DNA of 57,741 nucleotides from Planctomycetota bacterium (GTDB lineage Bacteria > Planctomycetota > Planctomycetia > Pirellulales > UBA1268). Under the pieces are notes generated by a model that saw nothing but the letters and a program-made list of their open reading frames with translations, did not search any database and had not been told where the DNA came from. Below are positions 8,692 to 19,359 of the stretch, piece after piece. Each line of letters opens with the position of its first letter. Within the stretch, counting starts at the first letter, position 1. Location: contig JAGWWA010000001.1 in NCBI GenBank assembly GCA_018970605.1, forward strand, positions 1 through 57,741. The letters are read 5' to 3'. The translations under genes were made by a program, and so were the position numbers.

Positions 8692-9828
8692 TCAGCCGGA
8701 CGCACGAGCGGCAACGGCCGCCACGATCGCTTCTGGAATCCCGGCAAGCGGCACGATCCGATCGACCACCCCGAGGGCCACGGCCGCCCGCGGCATCCCG
8801 TAGACCACGCACGTGGCCTCATCCTGGACGATGGTCGTGCCGCCGGCCTGGCGAATCGCCTGCAGGCCGATCGCGCCGTCGCTGCCCATGCCGGTCATGA
8901 GCGTCGCCACGACACCCGCCCCCGCGGCCTCGGCCGCCGAGCGAAAGAGCACGTCCACCGCCGGGCGGCAGTGGTGGATCGGCGGCGTCTGGAGGAGACG
9001 GGTGCGAAAGCCCGTTCCATGCCGCACCACCGCCAGATGGTGATCGCCGGGTGCGATCACACAGGTGCCCGGCTCGAGCGGCTCGCCATCGCCCGCCTCA
9101 CGGACGCGAACGCCGCAAATCGCGTTGAGCCGCTCCGCCACGATCCGCGAGAAGTGTGCCGAGATGTGCTGCACGACCAGGATCGGCGGCAGGCCGGTGG
9201 GCAACCGCGGCAGGACCGTCCGTAGCGCCTCGACACCACCGGTCGATGCACCGATCACGATCAGGCCTCGCGATCCGAGCCCCGACGCCATCCGCACCGC
9301 TCCCCCGCCAGGCCTGGCACTCGTATCAGCCCTGGACGTCCCGTCGGCCCTGTCGGGCGCATCGCCCTGACCCGTCATCTCGACGGCTCGCGGCGGCGAG
9401 CGACGCAGCCGCCCACCGGCAGCTGCGGCGGCCTTCACGTGATACGCCAACCGGTCGGCCAGCGCGCCGATCGACATCGTGCCGTCGGGCTTGGCGAGCA
9501 CGTCGACAGCCCCGGCCTCGACCGCGTCCATCGCGGCCTGCGAGCCCTGCTGGGTGAGCGAACTGACCACGACCACCGGGAGCGGATGGTGCTCCATCAG
9601 GATCCGCAGGAAGGTCAGCCCGTCCATCCGTGGCATCTCGAGGTCGAGCGTCACCACGTCGGGATCGAGCCGCTCGATCTTCTCGCGGGCCACGTAGGCG
9701 TCGCAGGCAGAGCCCACCACCTCGATCTCGGGATCGTCGGCGAGCGCATCGGTGATCGCCTTGCGTACCAGGGCCGAGTCGTCGACGACGAGCACCCGGA
9801 TGCGGCGTTCGGGAGCGGCAGCCATCAT
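8692..9828 (-). CDS. cheB: chemotaxis methylesterase CheB
   Basis: Receiver domain (VVDDSALVRK, TLDLEMPRMDGLTFL) plus CheB catalytic motifs (GASTGGVEAL, QHIS, MTGMGSDGA). Confidence 0.95.
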   Translation of the reverse strand: MMAAAPERRIRVLVVDDSALVRKAITDALADDPEIEVVGSACDAYVAREKIERLDPDVVTLDLEMPRMDGLTFLRILMEHHPLPVVVVSSLTQQGSQAAMDAVEAGAVDVLAKPDGTMSIGALADRLAYHVKAAAAAGGRLRRSPPRAVEMTGQGDAPDRADGTSRADTSARPGGGAVRMASGLGSRGLIVIGASTGGVEALRTVLPRLPTGLPPILVVQHISAHFSRIVAERLNAICGVRVREAGDGEPLEPGTCVIAPGDHHLAVVRHGTGFRTRLLQTPPIHHCRPAVDVLFRSAAEAAGAGVVATLMTGMGSDGAIGLQAIRQAGGTTIVQDEATCVVYGMPRAAVALGVVDRIVPLAGIPEAIVAAVAARASG

Positions 9829-10673
9829 GCCCGCGCCTCCCGTGGCCGCTGGTAGACACCCGGCGCCACCGACCGAAACCGGTGCCGCAGGCCGAGCAGC
9901 CCCTCGGCATGGCCGACGAACAGGTGCCCACCCGGCGCCAGTTGCTCGAAGAGCCGTTCCACGAGGGCCTGCCGCGACTCGACGTCGAAATAGATCATCA
10001 CGTTGCGGCAGAAGATCACGTCGAATCCCGCAGGCCATGGATAGGCTGCCTGAAACAGGTTGACGTGCTCGACCTTCACCCGTCGCCGCAGCGCCGGCTT
10101 CACGCGGTAGAAGCCGTCCCACTCGCCAAAGCCGCGACGGAAGTATCGCGGCAGCAGGGCCGGATCCGGGATCTTTACGGCAGACGACTCGTAAATCGCC
10201 CGTCGGCAGCGGTCGAGCATCCGCCGCGAGATGTCGGAGGCGGTGAGCGTCCACGCCTCCGCGCCCGCATCGCCGAAGTGCTCAGCCAGCACGATCGCCA
10301 GCGAGTAGGCCTCCTCCCCCGACGCAGCCGCCGCGCACCACACCCGCACCGGACGACCGGTCGCGCGGGGCAGCACCTGAAGGGCCAGGTGCTCGAAGTG
10401 CTCAGACTCGCGAAAGAACTGCGTGTGGTTGGTCGAGATCAGGTCGATCACCGCCCCGACCTCATCCTCGCCCGCAGGCGAGCCGAGCAACTGGCAGTAG
10501 GCGTCGAAGCTGTCGCAGCCGATGGCCCGCAGCTGCCCGCCGAGCCGTCCGGACACGAAGGCCTGCTTGTCGGGCCCAAGCCGGATGCGGCTGCGGCGAT
10601 AGACGAGGTCCGCGAGAAAGGCATACGCCGCCGCCGACAGCTGGGGTTCAGAGAGGGTCATGATCGACAGCAC
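9825..10673 (-). CDS. cheR: chemotaxis methyltransferase CheR
   Basis: CAAAASGEEAYSLA SAM motif; FDVIFCRNVMIYFD; overlaps cheB by 4 nt. Confidence 0.95.
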   Translation of the reverse strand: MLSIMTLSEPQLSAAAYAFLADLVYRRSRIRLGPDKQAFVSGRLGGQLRAIGCDSFDAYCQLLGSPAGEDEVGAVIDLISTNHTQFFRESEHFEHLALQVLPRATGRPVRVWCAAAASGEEAYSLAIVLAEHFGDAGAEAWTLTASDISRRMLDRCRRAIYESSAVKIPDPALLPRYFRRGFGEWDGFYRVKPALRRRVKVEHVNLFQAAYPWPAGFDVIFCRNVMIYFDVESRQALVERLFEQLAPGGHLFVGHAEGLLGLRHRFRSVAPGVYQRPREARA

Positions 10674-10696
10674 GGCGAGGCGGGAAGTGGACTGGT

Positions 10697-12367
10697 TCAG
10701 AAGTCGCGGAAGTGACGGTCATCGGCGTCTTCGCCCCGCACATCGTCGCCGGGCATCGGGATGCGCGGGGCTGCGGGCCGGGGTCCAGCAGCCGGCCGCG
10801 TCGCCGGAGCGAGGACTGCCGCCGGAGCCCGAGCTGGAACCCGGGCTGGAACCCGAGCTGGAACGTGGGACAACCGCGCCGGGCGGGCCGCCCTCGCCTC
10901 CAGGACCGGGCGGGCGGGCGGGCGGGCCATCCCGCGGCGGCCGGTCACCAGCGATCGCAGCCGGGCCACGCTCTCCTGCATCACCCCCGCCTGGCTGCTC
11001 AGCTGCGTGGCGGCGCTGGCCCCATGACCCGCCCGCGAGGCGTTTTCCTGCGTGACCCGGTCGAGCTGCGTCATCGCGGCGCCGATCTGCTTGATGCCCT
11101 GAGACTGTTCGCGGGCGGCGGTGGCGATCTCCGCCACGAGTCGGTCGGCGGCCGTCACCTTGCCGGCGATCTCGCCGAGCGACACTCCCACGCGGTCGCA
11201 GCTGTCGGCGCCGTGCCGGCTCGACGCGATCGCCGCCTCGATCTTCTCGGCCGTCTCGCGGGCCGCGGCGGCGCTCCGCTGGGCCAGCGACCGCACCTCG
11301 TCGGCCACGACCGCAAAGCCGGCCCCCGCCTCGCCGGCCCGGGCGGCCTCGACGGCGGCATTGAGCGCCAGGATGTTGGTCTGGAAGGCGATCTCGTCGA
11401 TGTCCTTGACGATCTTCGCCACCTCGGCGCTCGAGGCCTCGATGGCGGTCATCGCCGCGTTCATGTCGGTCATCGTGCGTGCGCCCGCCTCGGCGGCGTC
11501 GCGGGCCTCCGCCGCCAGATCCTTGGCCTGGGCCGCGTTGTCGGCGGTGCTGCGGATCATCGCCGACATCTCTTCGAGCGACGCGCTCGTCTCGGCCACC
11601 GCCGCGCCCTGCTCGCTGCTGCCGGTGGCAAGGTCGCCGCTCACCGTCGCCAGCGCGGCGGCGGCGGTCGCCGTCTGGGTGGCGCTGTTGTCGAGCGAAT
11701 CTGAGATCGCTCGCAGCGAGCGGATCGTGGATCGCACGATGCCGGTGGCCAGCAGGCCGGCGATGATCAGCGCCAGCGCCGCCGCCGAGGAGATCGCGAA
11801 AAAACTCATCCGCACCTTGGCCCTGGCCGACTCGGCCTGCTCCGCGGCCACGTCCACGTTGTATTCGATGGTCTTGTTGAATCGCTCCGTGCAATCCCGA
11901 TCGACCACGTCCATCCGGTCGCGGAGGAGGCCGGTCGCCTCGGTGAACTTTCCCGCGCCGATCAGGGCCAAGACCTCGTCGGCCGCCGCGAACAGTTCGC
12001 CGCGTGAGGAAACCGCCGCCTCGAACAGCGACCGTTCCCGCGCATCGACAACGAGCGCCGGATACCGGCCACAGAGGCTGTCTCCGTCCCGTTTGATCGA
12101 CGCATAGGCCGCCGCCGCGGCCGCCATGGCCTTCGGATCGCTGGCGGCGTCGATGACCAGCTGGCGGATGGTGCGGCGGGCCGCGACGTTGCTTTGAACG
12201 ATCCGGTTGAGCGCGACGATCGACGGGACCGTGTTGGTCGCCATCACCCGCACGCTCGCGTTCATCCCCACCAGCTCCCGCAGGCTCAGCCCGGCCACGA
12301 GCAGCGTGATCAGCAACAGGGCGATGAATCCGCCGATGATGCGGCCGGGAATGGTCCAGGTGTTCAT
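10697..12367 (-). CDS. methyl-accepting chemotaxis protein
   Basis: Signalling tip [44 protein letters not shown]-terminal TM and periplasmic region. Confidence 0.95.
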   Translation of the reverse strand: MNTWTIPGRIIGGFIALLLITLLVAGLSLRELVGMNASVRVMATNTVPSIVALNRIVQSNVAARRTIRQLVIDAASDPKAMAAAAAAYASIKRDGDSLCGRYPALVVDARERSLFEAAVSSRGELFAAADEVLALIGAGKFTEATGLLRDRMDVVDRDCTERFNKTIEYNVDVAAEQAESARAKVRMSFFAISSAAALALIIAGLLATGIVRSTIRSLRAISDSLDNSATQTATAAAALATVSGDLATGSSEQGAAVAETSASLEEMSAMIRSTADNAAQAKDLAAEARDAAEAGARTMTDMNAAMTAIEASSAEVAKIVKDIDEIAFQTNILALNAAVEAARAGEAGAGFAVVADEVRSLAQRSAAAARETAEKIEAAIASSRHGADSCDRVGVSLGEIAGKVTAADRLVAEIATAAREQSQGIKQIGAAMTQLDRVTQENASRAGHGASAATQLSSQAGVMQESVARLRSLVTGRRGMARPPARPVLEARAARPARLSHVPARVPARVPARAPAAVLAPATRPAAGPRPAAPRIPMPGDDVRGEDADDRHFRDF

Positions 12368-12422
12368 GGGATTGGGCTGGCCGGGGAGAGGGGTGGATCG
12401 CAGGACTGGAACGCAGGCGTGA

Positions 12423-12950
12423 TTACGAAACGGTGGGCGGCTTGTCGGCCGACGGCATCTCGAGCGCCGCAGTTTCCGCGGCGGAGATCAGGTCGAGGTC
12501 CACGAGCACCTTCACCCCGGACGCCGCCTTCGCCATGCCGGTGATGAACCGGGCGTCGACCGCGCCGCCGAAGTCGGGGGGCGGCTCGATGTCGGCGGCG
12601 GTGAAGTGGGCCACCTCCTCCACGCCATCGACGATCACCCCGTAGGGCCTCGTGCCCCCGGCCGCCGAAGCGACCTGCGTGACCACGATGCAGGTGCGGT
12701 CGTGCTCCTCGGCCGCCGGCAGCCCGAATCGCAGCCGCAGGTCGATCAGGGGGATCACCTTGCCCCGCAGATTGATCACGCCGCGGACGTGCGGAGGCAT
12801 CGTGGCCACGGGGGTGATCGGGCACAGCCGGATGATCTCGCGGACCGCCATCACGGGCACGCCGTACGACTCCTGGCCGAGCGTGAAGGTGAGGTACTTC
12901 CCGGGGGCGGCGATCGCCGGGCCGGTGGAGGTCGTGGGGAGGGTGGTCAT
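12423..12950 (-). CDS. cheW: chemotaxis coupling protein CheW
   Basis: [43 protein letters not shown]. Confidence 0.95.
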   Translation of the reverse strand: MTTLPTTSTGPAIAAPGKYLTFTLGQESYGVPVMAVREIIRLCPITPVATMPPHVRGVINLRGKVIPLIDLRLRFGLPAAEEHDRTCIVVTQVASAAGGTRPYGVIVDGVEEVAHFTAADIEPPPDFGGAVDARFITGMAKAASGVKVLVDLDLISAAETAALEMPSADKPPTVS

Positions 12951-12966
12951 ATCGGTGGTCGGCGGT

Positions 12967-15159
12967 TCAGGCTGCCGTCTCCGCGGTGTGGTTCCGAATG
13001 CGAACGAGGGCGGTGGTGTCGAGAATCAGCCCCACCCGGCCGTCGGCGAGAATGGCAGCGCCGGCAAAGCCGCGGCCCGGCGGAAACGTCTCGCCGAGGC
13101 TCTTGATCACCACCTCCTGCTTGCCGATCAGTGAATCAACGAGCAGGCAGCGGGTTTCCTGGCCGGCCTCGGCAACGATGACGATGCCCTCGCTGGGATC
13201 GGTGAACGCCGACTGGATCCCGAAGTGGCGATCGAGGCGCAGCAGCGGGACGAGGCGGCCGCGGACGGTGACGAGTTCGCCCCGACCCTGCACGGTGCTG
13301 ACGGCTCCCGGCTGCGGCCGAAACGACTCGCGAACCGACAGCGTAGGGATCACGAACCGCTGGTCACCCACCGCCACGAGCAGCCCCTCGATGATCGCGA
13401 GCGTGAGCGGCATGAACACGGTGAACGTGGTGCCGCGGCCGGGCGTCGAGGAGATCTCGACCTTGCCGCGGATCCGCTCGATGTTGCGGCGGACCACGTC
13501 CATGCCCACCCCGCGGCCCGACACGTCGCTGATCCGCTCGGCGGTCGAGAAGCCCGGGGCGAAGATCAGATCGAGCACTTCGCGGTCGCTGAGATGCTCG
13601 TCGGCACGGATCAGTCCGCGTTCCACCCCCTTGCGCCGGATCCGGGCCGGGTCGAGGCCGCGGCCGTCGTCCGTGACTTCGACCACCACGAAGCCTCCCT
13701 GGTGATAGGCCCGCAGCGTGATGGTGCCGCCCGCCGGCTTGCCGGCGGCGAGCCGCTCGGCGGGAGACTCGATCCCGTGGTCGGCCGAGTTGCGGATCAT
13801 GTGGACCAGCGGATCGCCGATCTCCTCGATCACCGAGCGGTCGAGTTCCGTCTCCTCGCCGTCGAGGACGAGCCTGATCTCCTTGCCGAGTTGGACGGCG
13901 ATGTCGCGAACCAGCCGGCCCATCTTCTGGAAGGTGCCGCGAATCGGCACCATCCGCAGCGCCGTCGCCGTCCTCTGGAGCTCCGAGCAGATGCTCCGCA
14001 GCTGGGCCAGCGAACGGGCGAGCTGCTCGTCGGCGGCGCCGGACACCGCCGGATTCTGGGTGACCATCGACTGGGCGATGACCAGTTCGCCGACCAGGTC
14101 GATGAGCCCGTCGAGTTTGCCGGTATCGACTCGCACGGAGCCGCTCGCGACGGCTTGCCGCACTGCGGTCGCAGGTCCTGCAGACGGTGGCGTCGGAGCG
14201 ACGGCGACCGCAGCGTCTGGGATCGGTTCTGTCGCCGACACGATCGACGAAAGTTCCACCGGCATCGGTTCGGCCGGCGTCATCGGTTCGGCTGGCGGCA
14301 TCGGCTTGGCCGCACCGCGGGAGGCGGCGGGCGGCGGAGCGACGTCGCGGCGCGCCAGCACCGCCTGCACCGCGTCGATCACCGCAGGCACGGGCAGCGC
14401 CACGCTGTCGGCGGTCTGCCGGCCCCCGAGCCGATCGGAGACGGCGGCGACGTAGCGGCTGAACAGGTCGGCACCGGCGAGGACGACGTCGATCTCGGGC
14501 CGGCCGATCCGCAGCTGGCCACGACGGGCCGAGTCGAGGAGGGATTCCAGCTCGTGGGCCACCCGCTGGAGCACCACCAGCTTCAGCATGCCCGCGTTGC
14601 CCTTGAACGTGTGAAAGGCGCGGAAGACGGTGTTGAGTGTTTCGGGATCGTCGGGCCGCTCTTCCAGCACGAGCACGCCCTGCTCGATGTCGCGAAGAAA
14701 GTCTTCGCAGTCGGTGCAGAACAGCTGCATCATGTCGGCATCGATGCCGCCCGGCAGCAGCGGCACCGCCTGCTCCTCACCCGCTCCGCGAGGCGGCGCC
14801 GGCCGTGGCGAAGGCTCGGTCCGCGGCAGATCCGCCGGCCAGACCGGCAGCGGCCGCCCGCGTTCCCAGGCCGTGACCGCCTGCTCCATCCAGCCATGCC
14901 AGATGGCAAACCGCCCGCGGGCCTCCGCCGACAGCGGCCCCTGGCCGCCACTCGTCCACTCACGGGCGAGGCTGAGCGCTGCGGCAAGCCCGGCCGGGCA
15001 GCCCGCGGAAGCCGTCGCGGCCGCCGCAACGAGGTCTGACAATGGCGCCGCCGGACGATCGGGCATCATCTCGACCGTCGCGAGTTCGAGCCCGATCTGC
15101 TGGAGCTGCTGACGGAGTGCGTCGGGAGAGGCTGCCACGGACGTATCCTGATCCTGCAT
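12967..15159 (-). CDS. cheA: chemotaxis histidine kinase CheA
   Basis: HPt HTFKGNAGML; kinase boxes HMIRNSADHGIE, DDGRGLD, GRGVGMDVV; CheW-like C-terminus. Confidence 0.95.
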   Translation of the reverse strand: MQDQDTSVAASPDALRQQLQQIGLELATVEMMPDRPAAPLSDLVAAAATASAGCPAGLAAALSLAREWTSGGQGPLSAEARGRFAIWHGWMEQAVTAWERGRPLPVWPADLPRTEPSPRPAPPRGAGEEQAVPLLPGGIDADMMQLFCTDCEDFLRDIEQGVLVLEERPDDPETLNTVFRAFHTFKGNAGMLKLVVLQRVAHELESLLDSARRGQLRIGRPEIDVVLAGADLFSRYVAAVSDRLGGRQTADSVALPVPAVIDAVQAVLARRDVAPPPAASRGAAKPMPPAEPMTPAEPMPVELSSIVSATEPIPDAAVAVAPTPPSAGPATAVRQAVASGSVRVDTGKLDGLIDLVGELVIAQSMVTQNPAVSGAADEQLARSLAQLRSICSELQRTATALRMVPIRGTFQKMGRLVRDIAVQLGKEIRLVLDGEETELDRSVIEEIGDPLVHMIRNSADHGIESPAERLAAGKPAGGTITLRAYHQGGFVVVEVTDDGRGLDPARIRRKGVERGLIRADEHLSDREVLDLIFAPGFSTAERISDVSGRGVGMDVVRRNIERIRGKVEISSTPGRGTTFTVFMPLTLAIIEGLLVAVGDQRFVIPTLSVRESFRPQPGAVSTVQGRGELVTVRGRLVPLLRLDRHFGIQSAFTDPSEGIVIVAEAGQETRCLLVDSLIGKQEVVIKSLGETFPPGRGFAGAAILADGRVGLILDTTALVRIRNHTAETAA

Positions 15160-15335
15160 CGCGGGGGAACGGCTCCCGCAACCGCCAATCCTAGCTTCGC
15201 CACCGCGGCCCGTGCCGGGGATGGATTTCGTGGCCTCACGACCGTCATCATCGGCATGACCGGGGGGAGGATATCGCGAACTACACTCGCAGAGGCTTCG
15301 ATCCCACATCCCGCCGGCGTGCCGGCGGCACTGCC

Positions 15336-16805
15336 ATGAACGCAATGCAACGACTGCGGCTCACCCTGCTCGGCCCCCTGGTCATCCTCGCGGTCCTGGC
15401 TGCGCTGGCCTACGTCAATCAGGCGGCGCTCAACACCGCGCAGAACAACCGGTTCCATTCGCTCCGGCTGGCGCACGACCTTCGGCAGAGTTCCGACGAA
15501 CTCACGCGCCTGGCCCGCACGTACTGCGTCACGGGCAATCCCGACTTCGAACAGCAGTATTGGCACGTTCTCGACGTCCGCAACGGCGTCGCAGCCCGGC
15601 ACGACGGCCGCACGGTCGCGCTCCGAACGCTGATGGAACGGCAGGGCTTCACCACCGCCGAACTCGGCAAGCTCACCGAGGCCGAAGACAACTCCAACGC
15701 GCTGGTGACCACCGAGACGATCGCGATGAACGCGATGAAGGGCCGTTTCGCCGACGGCCGCGGTGGCTACACCAAGGAAGGCCAGCCCGATCCCGACATG
15801 GCCCGCCGGATCATGCACGACGAGCAATACCACCGCGACAAGGATCTGATCATGCGGCCGATCGACGAGTTCGAGGAGATGCTCGACGACCGCACCGAGT
15901 CCGCCGCCGCTGCCGCCGGCCGTCGCAGCAACCTGCTCGCCCTGCTCGTGACCTCGGTGGCCGGCCTCGCGGCGGTGATCGGCTGGCTGAGCATCGCACA
16001 TCACACGCGCACGCTGCAGACGGCCGTGAGCCATCTCACGGCGACGGCCGAGGGAGTGGACATCGGCTCGGCCCAGGTGGCGGCGACGAGTCGGACGCTC
16101 GCGCAGGGCGCCTCCGAGCAGGTCGCCGCCGTCGGCGAGATCGCCTCGGCCACCCGCGAGGCCGGCGCCCTGGCCACCGACAACGTCCGTCGCACGGGGG
16201 CGGCGGGCGATCTGGTGAGCCGCGAGCGGCAGGAGTTTGCGGGCTCCACCGCCCTGCTCGACGAGATGGTGGCGGCGATGGCGGCCATCGACGACGCGGG
16301 AGGGCGGATCTCGAAGATCAACAAGACGATCGACGAGATCGCGTTTCAGACCAACATCCTCGCGCTCAACGCCGCCGTGGAGGCAGCGCGGGCCGGCGAG
16401 GCGGGCCAGGGCTTCGCGGTGGTCGCCGACGAGGTCCGCAGCCTCGCCCAGCGGAGCGCCGTGGCGGCCCGCGAGACGGCGACGCTGATCCAGACCTCCA
16501 TCGCCCGGTCGCAGGCCGGCCGCGAGAAGGTGGCCGCGGTGGCGAAGGCGATCGGGAGCCTCGCGGAGCGGTCGGCCGACATGGGCACTCTGGTGGACGA
16601 GGTTCGGGCGGGCAGCGACGACCAACACCGGGCGCTCGACCGCATCGGCGCGTCGCTCGGCCAGATCGAAAACACCTCCCAGCAGGCGGCCGCGGCGGCC
16701 GAGGAAGGCTCGGCGGCCGCGGAGGAACTCTCGGCGCAGGCCCGCGGCCTCGTGGACGTCGTGGCGACGCTCGGGCGGATGGTGGGCAGCCGCACGAACG
16801 TGTGA
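15336..16805 (+). CDS. methyl-accepting chemotaxis protein, divergent from cheA
   Basis: MCP signalling tip [44 protein letters not shown]-terminal TM and extended sensor region. Confidence 0.95.
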   Translation: MNAMQRLRLTLLGPLVILAVLAALAYVNQAALNTAQNNRFHSLRLAHDLRQSSDELTRLARTYCVTGNPDFEQQYWHVLDVRNGVAARHDGRTVALRTLMERQGFTTAELGKLTEAEDNSNALVTTETIAMNAMKGRFADGRGGYTKEGQPDPDMARRIMHDEQYHRDKDLIMRPIDEFEEMLDDRTESAAAAAGRRSNLLALLVTSVAGLAAVIGWLSIAHHTRTLQTAVSHLTATAEGVDIGSAQVAATSRTLAQGASEQVAAVGEIASATREAGALATDNVRRTGAAGDLVSRERQEFAGSTALLDEMVAAMAAIDDAGGRISKINKTIDEIAFQTNILALNAAVEAARAGEAGQGFAVVADEVRSLAQRSAVAARETATLIQTSIARSQAGREKVAAVAKAIGSLAERSADMGTLVDEVRAGSDDQHRALDRIGASLGQIENTSQQAAAAAEEGSAAAEELSAQARGLVDVVATLGRMVGSRTNV

Positions 16806-16808
16806 GGG

Positions 16809-17840
16809 CTACCGCCGCGACCGGCCCCTGGCGAGGATCAACGCGGCCATGCCGAGGCCGCTGATCACCGCGATCGACGCGGGTTCCGGCACGATGGTGA
16901 GCGTGACGGAAGTCACGTCCATCGTGGGGTTGAGCGACGAAGGACTTGCGCTCGCCGTACGGTACCCAAAGGCAAACGCGTTGTAGGTCGTCGTCAGCGG
17001 TGTCGCAGCGGTGCCCGACTGTGTCCACAGGGGCGAGCCCACGGCCGAACTCCCGGAGTAAAGACTCGAAGCAAACGTCTGACTGCCGCCGGCGTTCAGT
17101 GTCACCAGCATCTGGTAGGTATACGTGTTGCCATTCGTGAGCGGCGAAAGCGTCGAAGCCGTTGAGGCCAAGTTCGAGCCTGTCGGATTGTTGAAGGTTC
17201 CGCCGCTGGCGCCGTTGGCCAACACCTCCTGATTGGCGGACGTTGTGCCGGCCCCTGATTGAAGCGGCCGGGTGTACATCTGGCTGTTCGACGTACCTGT
17301 GCCGGCGATCGCGGAGCCGATCCTGCTGACGTATCCCTTCCAGTTGGCCGCGTTGCCCGTGGCATATGGAGAACTGGCGGTCGTGTTGAGGCCGCTATTA
17401 TTGAGCGTGATGGGCGTTGAACCGCCCTTGTTATAGAGCCCGAAGAAGAGATACGAGCCCACGCTGGGCGTGGCTGTTCCGGTCGAGTACGCCAGCAGAT
17501 CATTCGTATTGACGAAGGTCACCGTGTAGCCGAGCACGTCGCCCGGATTGGTCAGCGTGGCGTCGGGGGTGGTGGCCTCGGTCTCGAGGACGCCTGAGTT
17601 GGTGGCGGCGTTGAGCCGAAGCCGCAGGGTCCCAGAGCTGAGGGTGGGACCGGTGGTCGCGGCCTTGGTACTGAGGATCGTGTAGCCGGTCGATGCTGAG
17701 GTAGGCGTCGGGTACGAACCCGGATTCAGTGTGCTGCCGTTGGTGAACGTGTCGGTGAAGATGGTGGCGGCGGATGCCGCGGTGGAAACCACCATCACCA
17801 GTGCTGTCGCCAGCGACCCTCGCGTCAGTGTTTGGATCAT
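16809..17840 (-). CDS. PEP-CTERM sorting domain protein
   Basis: Signal peptide; C-terminus VPEPASIAVISGLGMAALILARGRSRR. Confidence 0.8.
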   Translation of the reverse strand: MIQTLTRGSLATALVMVVSTAASAATIFTDTFTNGSTLNPGSYPTPTSASTGYTILSTKAATTGPTLSSGTLRLRLNAATNSGVLETEATTPDATLTNPGDVLGYTVTFVNTNDLLAYSTGTATPSVGSYLFFGLYNKGGSTPITLNNSGLNTTASSPYATGNAANWKGYVSRIGSAIAGTGTSNSQMYTRPLQSGAGTTSANQEVLANGASGGTFNNPTGSNLASTASTLSPLTNGNTYTYQMLVTLNAGGSQTFASSLYSGSSAVGSPLWTQSGTAATPLTTTYNAFAFGYRTASASPSSLNPTMDVTSVTLTIVPEPASIAVISGLGMAALILARGRSRR

Positions 17841-18013
17841 GAGTCTCCCTGCCTTTCTGCAACGACGATTTCGGTCACCGACAAGCGGCCGAAAAGACTT
17901 CCGCCCAATCCCCTGCACTCATTTCGAAGTTTACACCCGCACTCGCCACGACCAATGCATGGTTGTGCAGGAACAGTTCAATAACCTGCATCGTCGATGA
18001 CGGACGCCACCGC

Positions 18014-19342
18014 TCACTTCGCCTTGTACTCGCCGCTCAACGCCGGCGCATCCAGGCCGGTCACCGTGGCGTGGAACGACTGGAGCGGCAGGCCGGCCTG
18101 CGGCCGAATCTCGCAGCCGTCGAGGGCGGCGGTGGCATAAAACACGACGCCTCCCTGGAGCACCGTGGCCTTCAGGCCCCGGATCGTGAGCCGCTCGATC
18201 GGATGATTCGGCATGCCGTAGATCAGCGGACCGTTCCTGCAATCGATCAGCGTGACGTTCTCGATCAGGATGTCGGAATACCGCGGGACGTTTGCGCCCG
18301 TCCCCGGCTGGGCGTCGGCGGGGTTTTTCGGCCACTTCGGATAGTAGCTCGTGATCACGATGGGATACCGCACCCCCGTCATCGTGAGATTGCGGTAGGT
18401 CACGTTCTTCACCTCGCCGCCCCGACTCTCCTCCGACTTGATCCGGATGCCGTTGACGGTCTTGTCGAAGGTGATGTTCTCGACGGTGATGCCTCGGAGG
18501 CCGGCGGACGTGTAGCTGCCGATGGAGACACCGTGGCCGAACCCAAACGTGCAGTCGCGGACGACGACGTTCTCCGTCACGTTCTCCTCCACGGGATCGC
18601 CGCTCGACACCAGGGCCACGTTGTCGTCACCGGTGCTGATCGTGCAGCTCGTGATCAGCACGTTCTTGGTCCGCCCGAGGTTGATGGCGTCGGTGTTCGG
18701 TGACTCGTCGGGTGCCGTCATCGTCAGCCCGCGGAAGGTGAGATCGCGGCAGTCGCGAAAGCTGCAGTGCGAGTTGGGCGGATTCACGCTCGTGAAGCCC
18801 TCGAGCGCCACCCGTCGGCATTTCGAAACGTAGATCGCCTGCGGCCGGGCAAACTCCTTCTCCCGTTTCTCGGCCTTGAGCCTCAGAAACTCGTCCCACC
18901 AGGGCTGCCCCTGGCCGTCGATCGTGCCCGGGCCGCTGACCCGCACGTCCTCGATGCCCTCGGCGGCGAGGAACTTGAGAAACACGTTCGAGCCCTTCGG
19001 GTAGTCTTCGAACCGCTGGCTCATGAGGAGCACGGCGTCCTTCTCGAGATGCAGGTCGATCCGGCTGCGGAGGGCGATCGGCCCGCTCAGGAACCGCCCG
19101 GCCGGAACGACCACGCGGCCCCCACCCGCGGCGGCCGCGGCGTCGATCGCCTTCTGGATGGCGGCGGTGCAGTCGGCGGCGCCGTCGGCCTGTGCGCCAT
19201 GATCGAGGATCGACACGACACGATCCGGGATCGATGGCACGGCGACCGGTCCCGGGTCGCCACGGCCGGTTCGCGCCGACACCAGGCCGGCGGCGAGGAG
19301 CACGGCAGCACCGAACCACGCTCTCGATCGTCGGCCCGCCAT
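18014..19342 (-). CDS. GH28 polygalacturonase-like protein
   Basis: SPNTDAINLG, STGDDNVAL, GHGVSIGS and GIRIKS motifs of GH28. Confidence 0.9.
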   Translation of the reverse strand: MAGRRSRAWFGAAVLLAAGLVSARTGRGDPGPVAVPSIPDRVVSILDHGAQADGAADCTAAIQKAIDAAAAAGGGRVVVPAGRFLSGPIALRSRIDLHLEKDAVLLMSQRFEDYPKGSNVFLKFLAAEGIEDVRVSGPGTIDGQGQPWWDEFLRLKAEKREKEFARPQAIYVSKCRRVALEGFTSVNPPNSHCSFRDCRDLTFRGLTMTAPDESPNTDAINLGRTKNVLITSCTISTGDDNVALVSSGDPVEENVTENVVVRDCTFGFGHGVSIGSYTSAGLRGITVENITFDKTVNGIRIKSEESRGGEVKNVTYRNLTMTGVRYPIVITSYYPKWPKNPADAQPGTGANVPRYSDILIENVTLIDCRNGPLIYGMPNHPIERLTIRGLKATVLQGGVVFYATAALDGCEIRPQAGLPLQSFHATVTGLDAPALSGEYKAK

Positions 19343-19359
19343 GCGACCCTCCCCGTTTC

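Noticed and set aside
13225-15039. 604-aa + ORF antisense to cheA
   Set aside because: Arg/His/Asp-rich shadow frame opposite a clear CheA; typical high-GC artefact.
15066-16628. 520-aa minus ORF antisense to the divergent mcp
   Set aside because: Shadow frame; the + strand encodes an unmistakable MCP.
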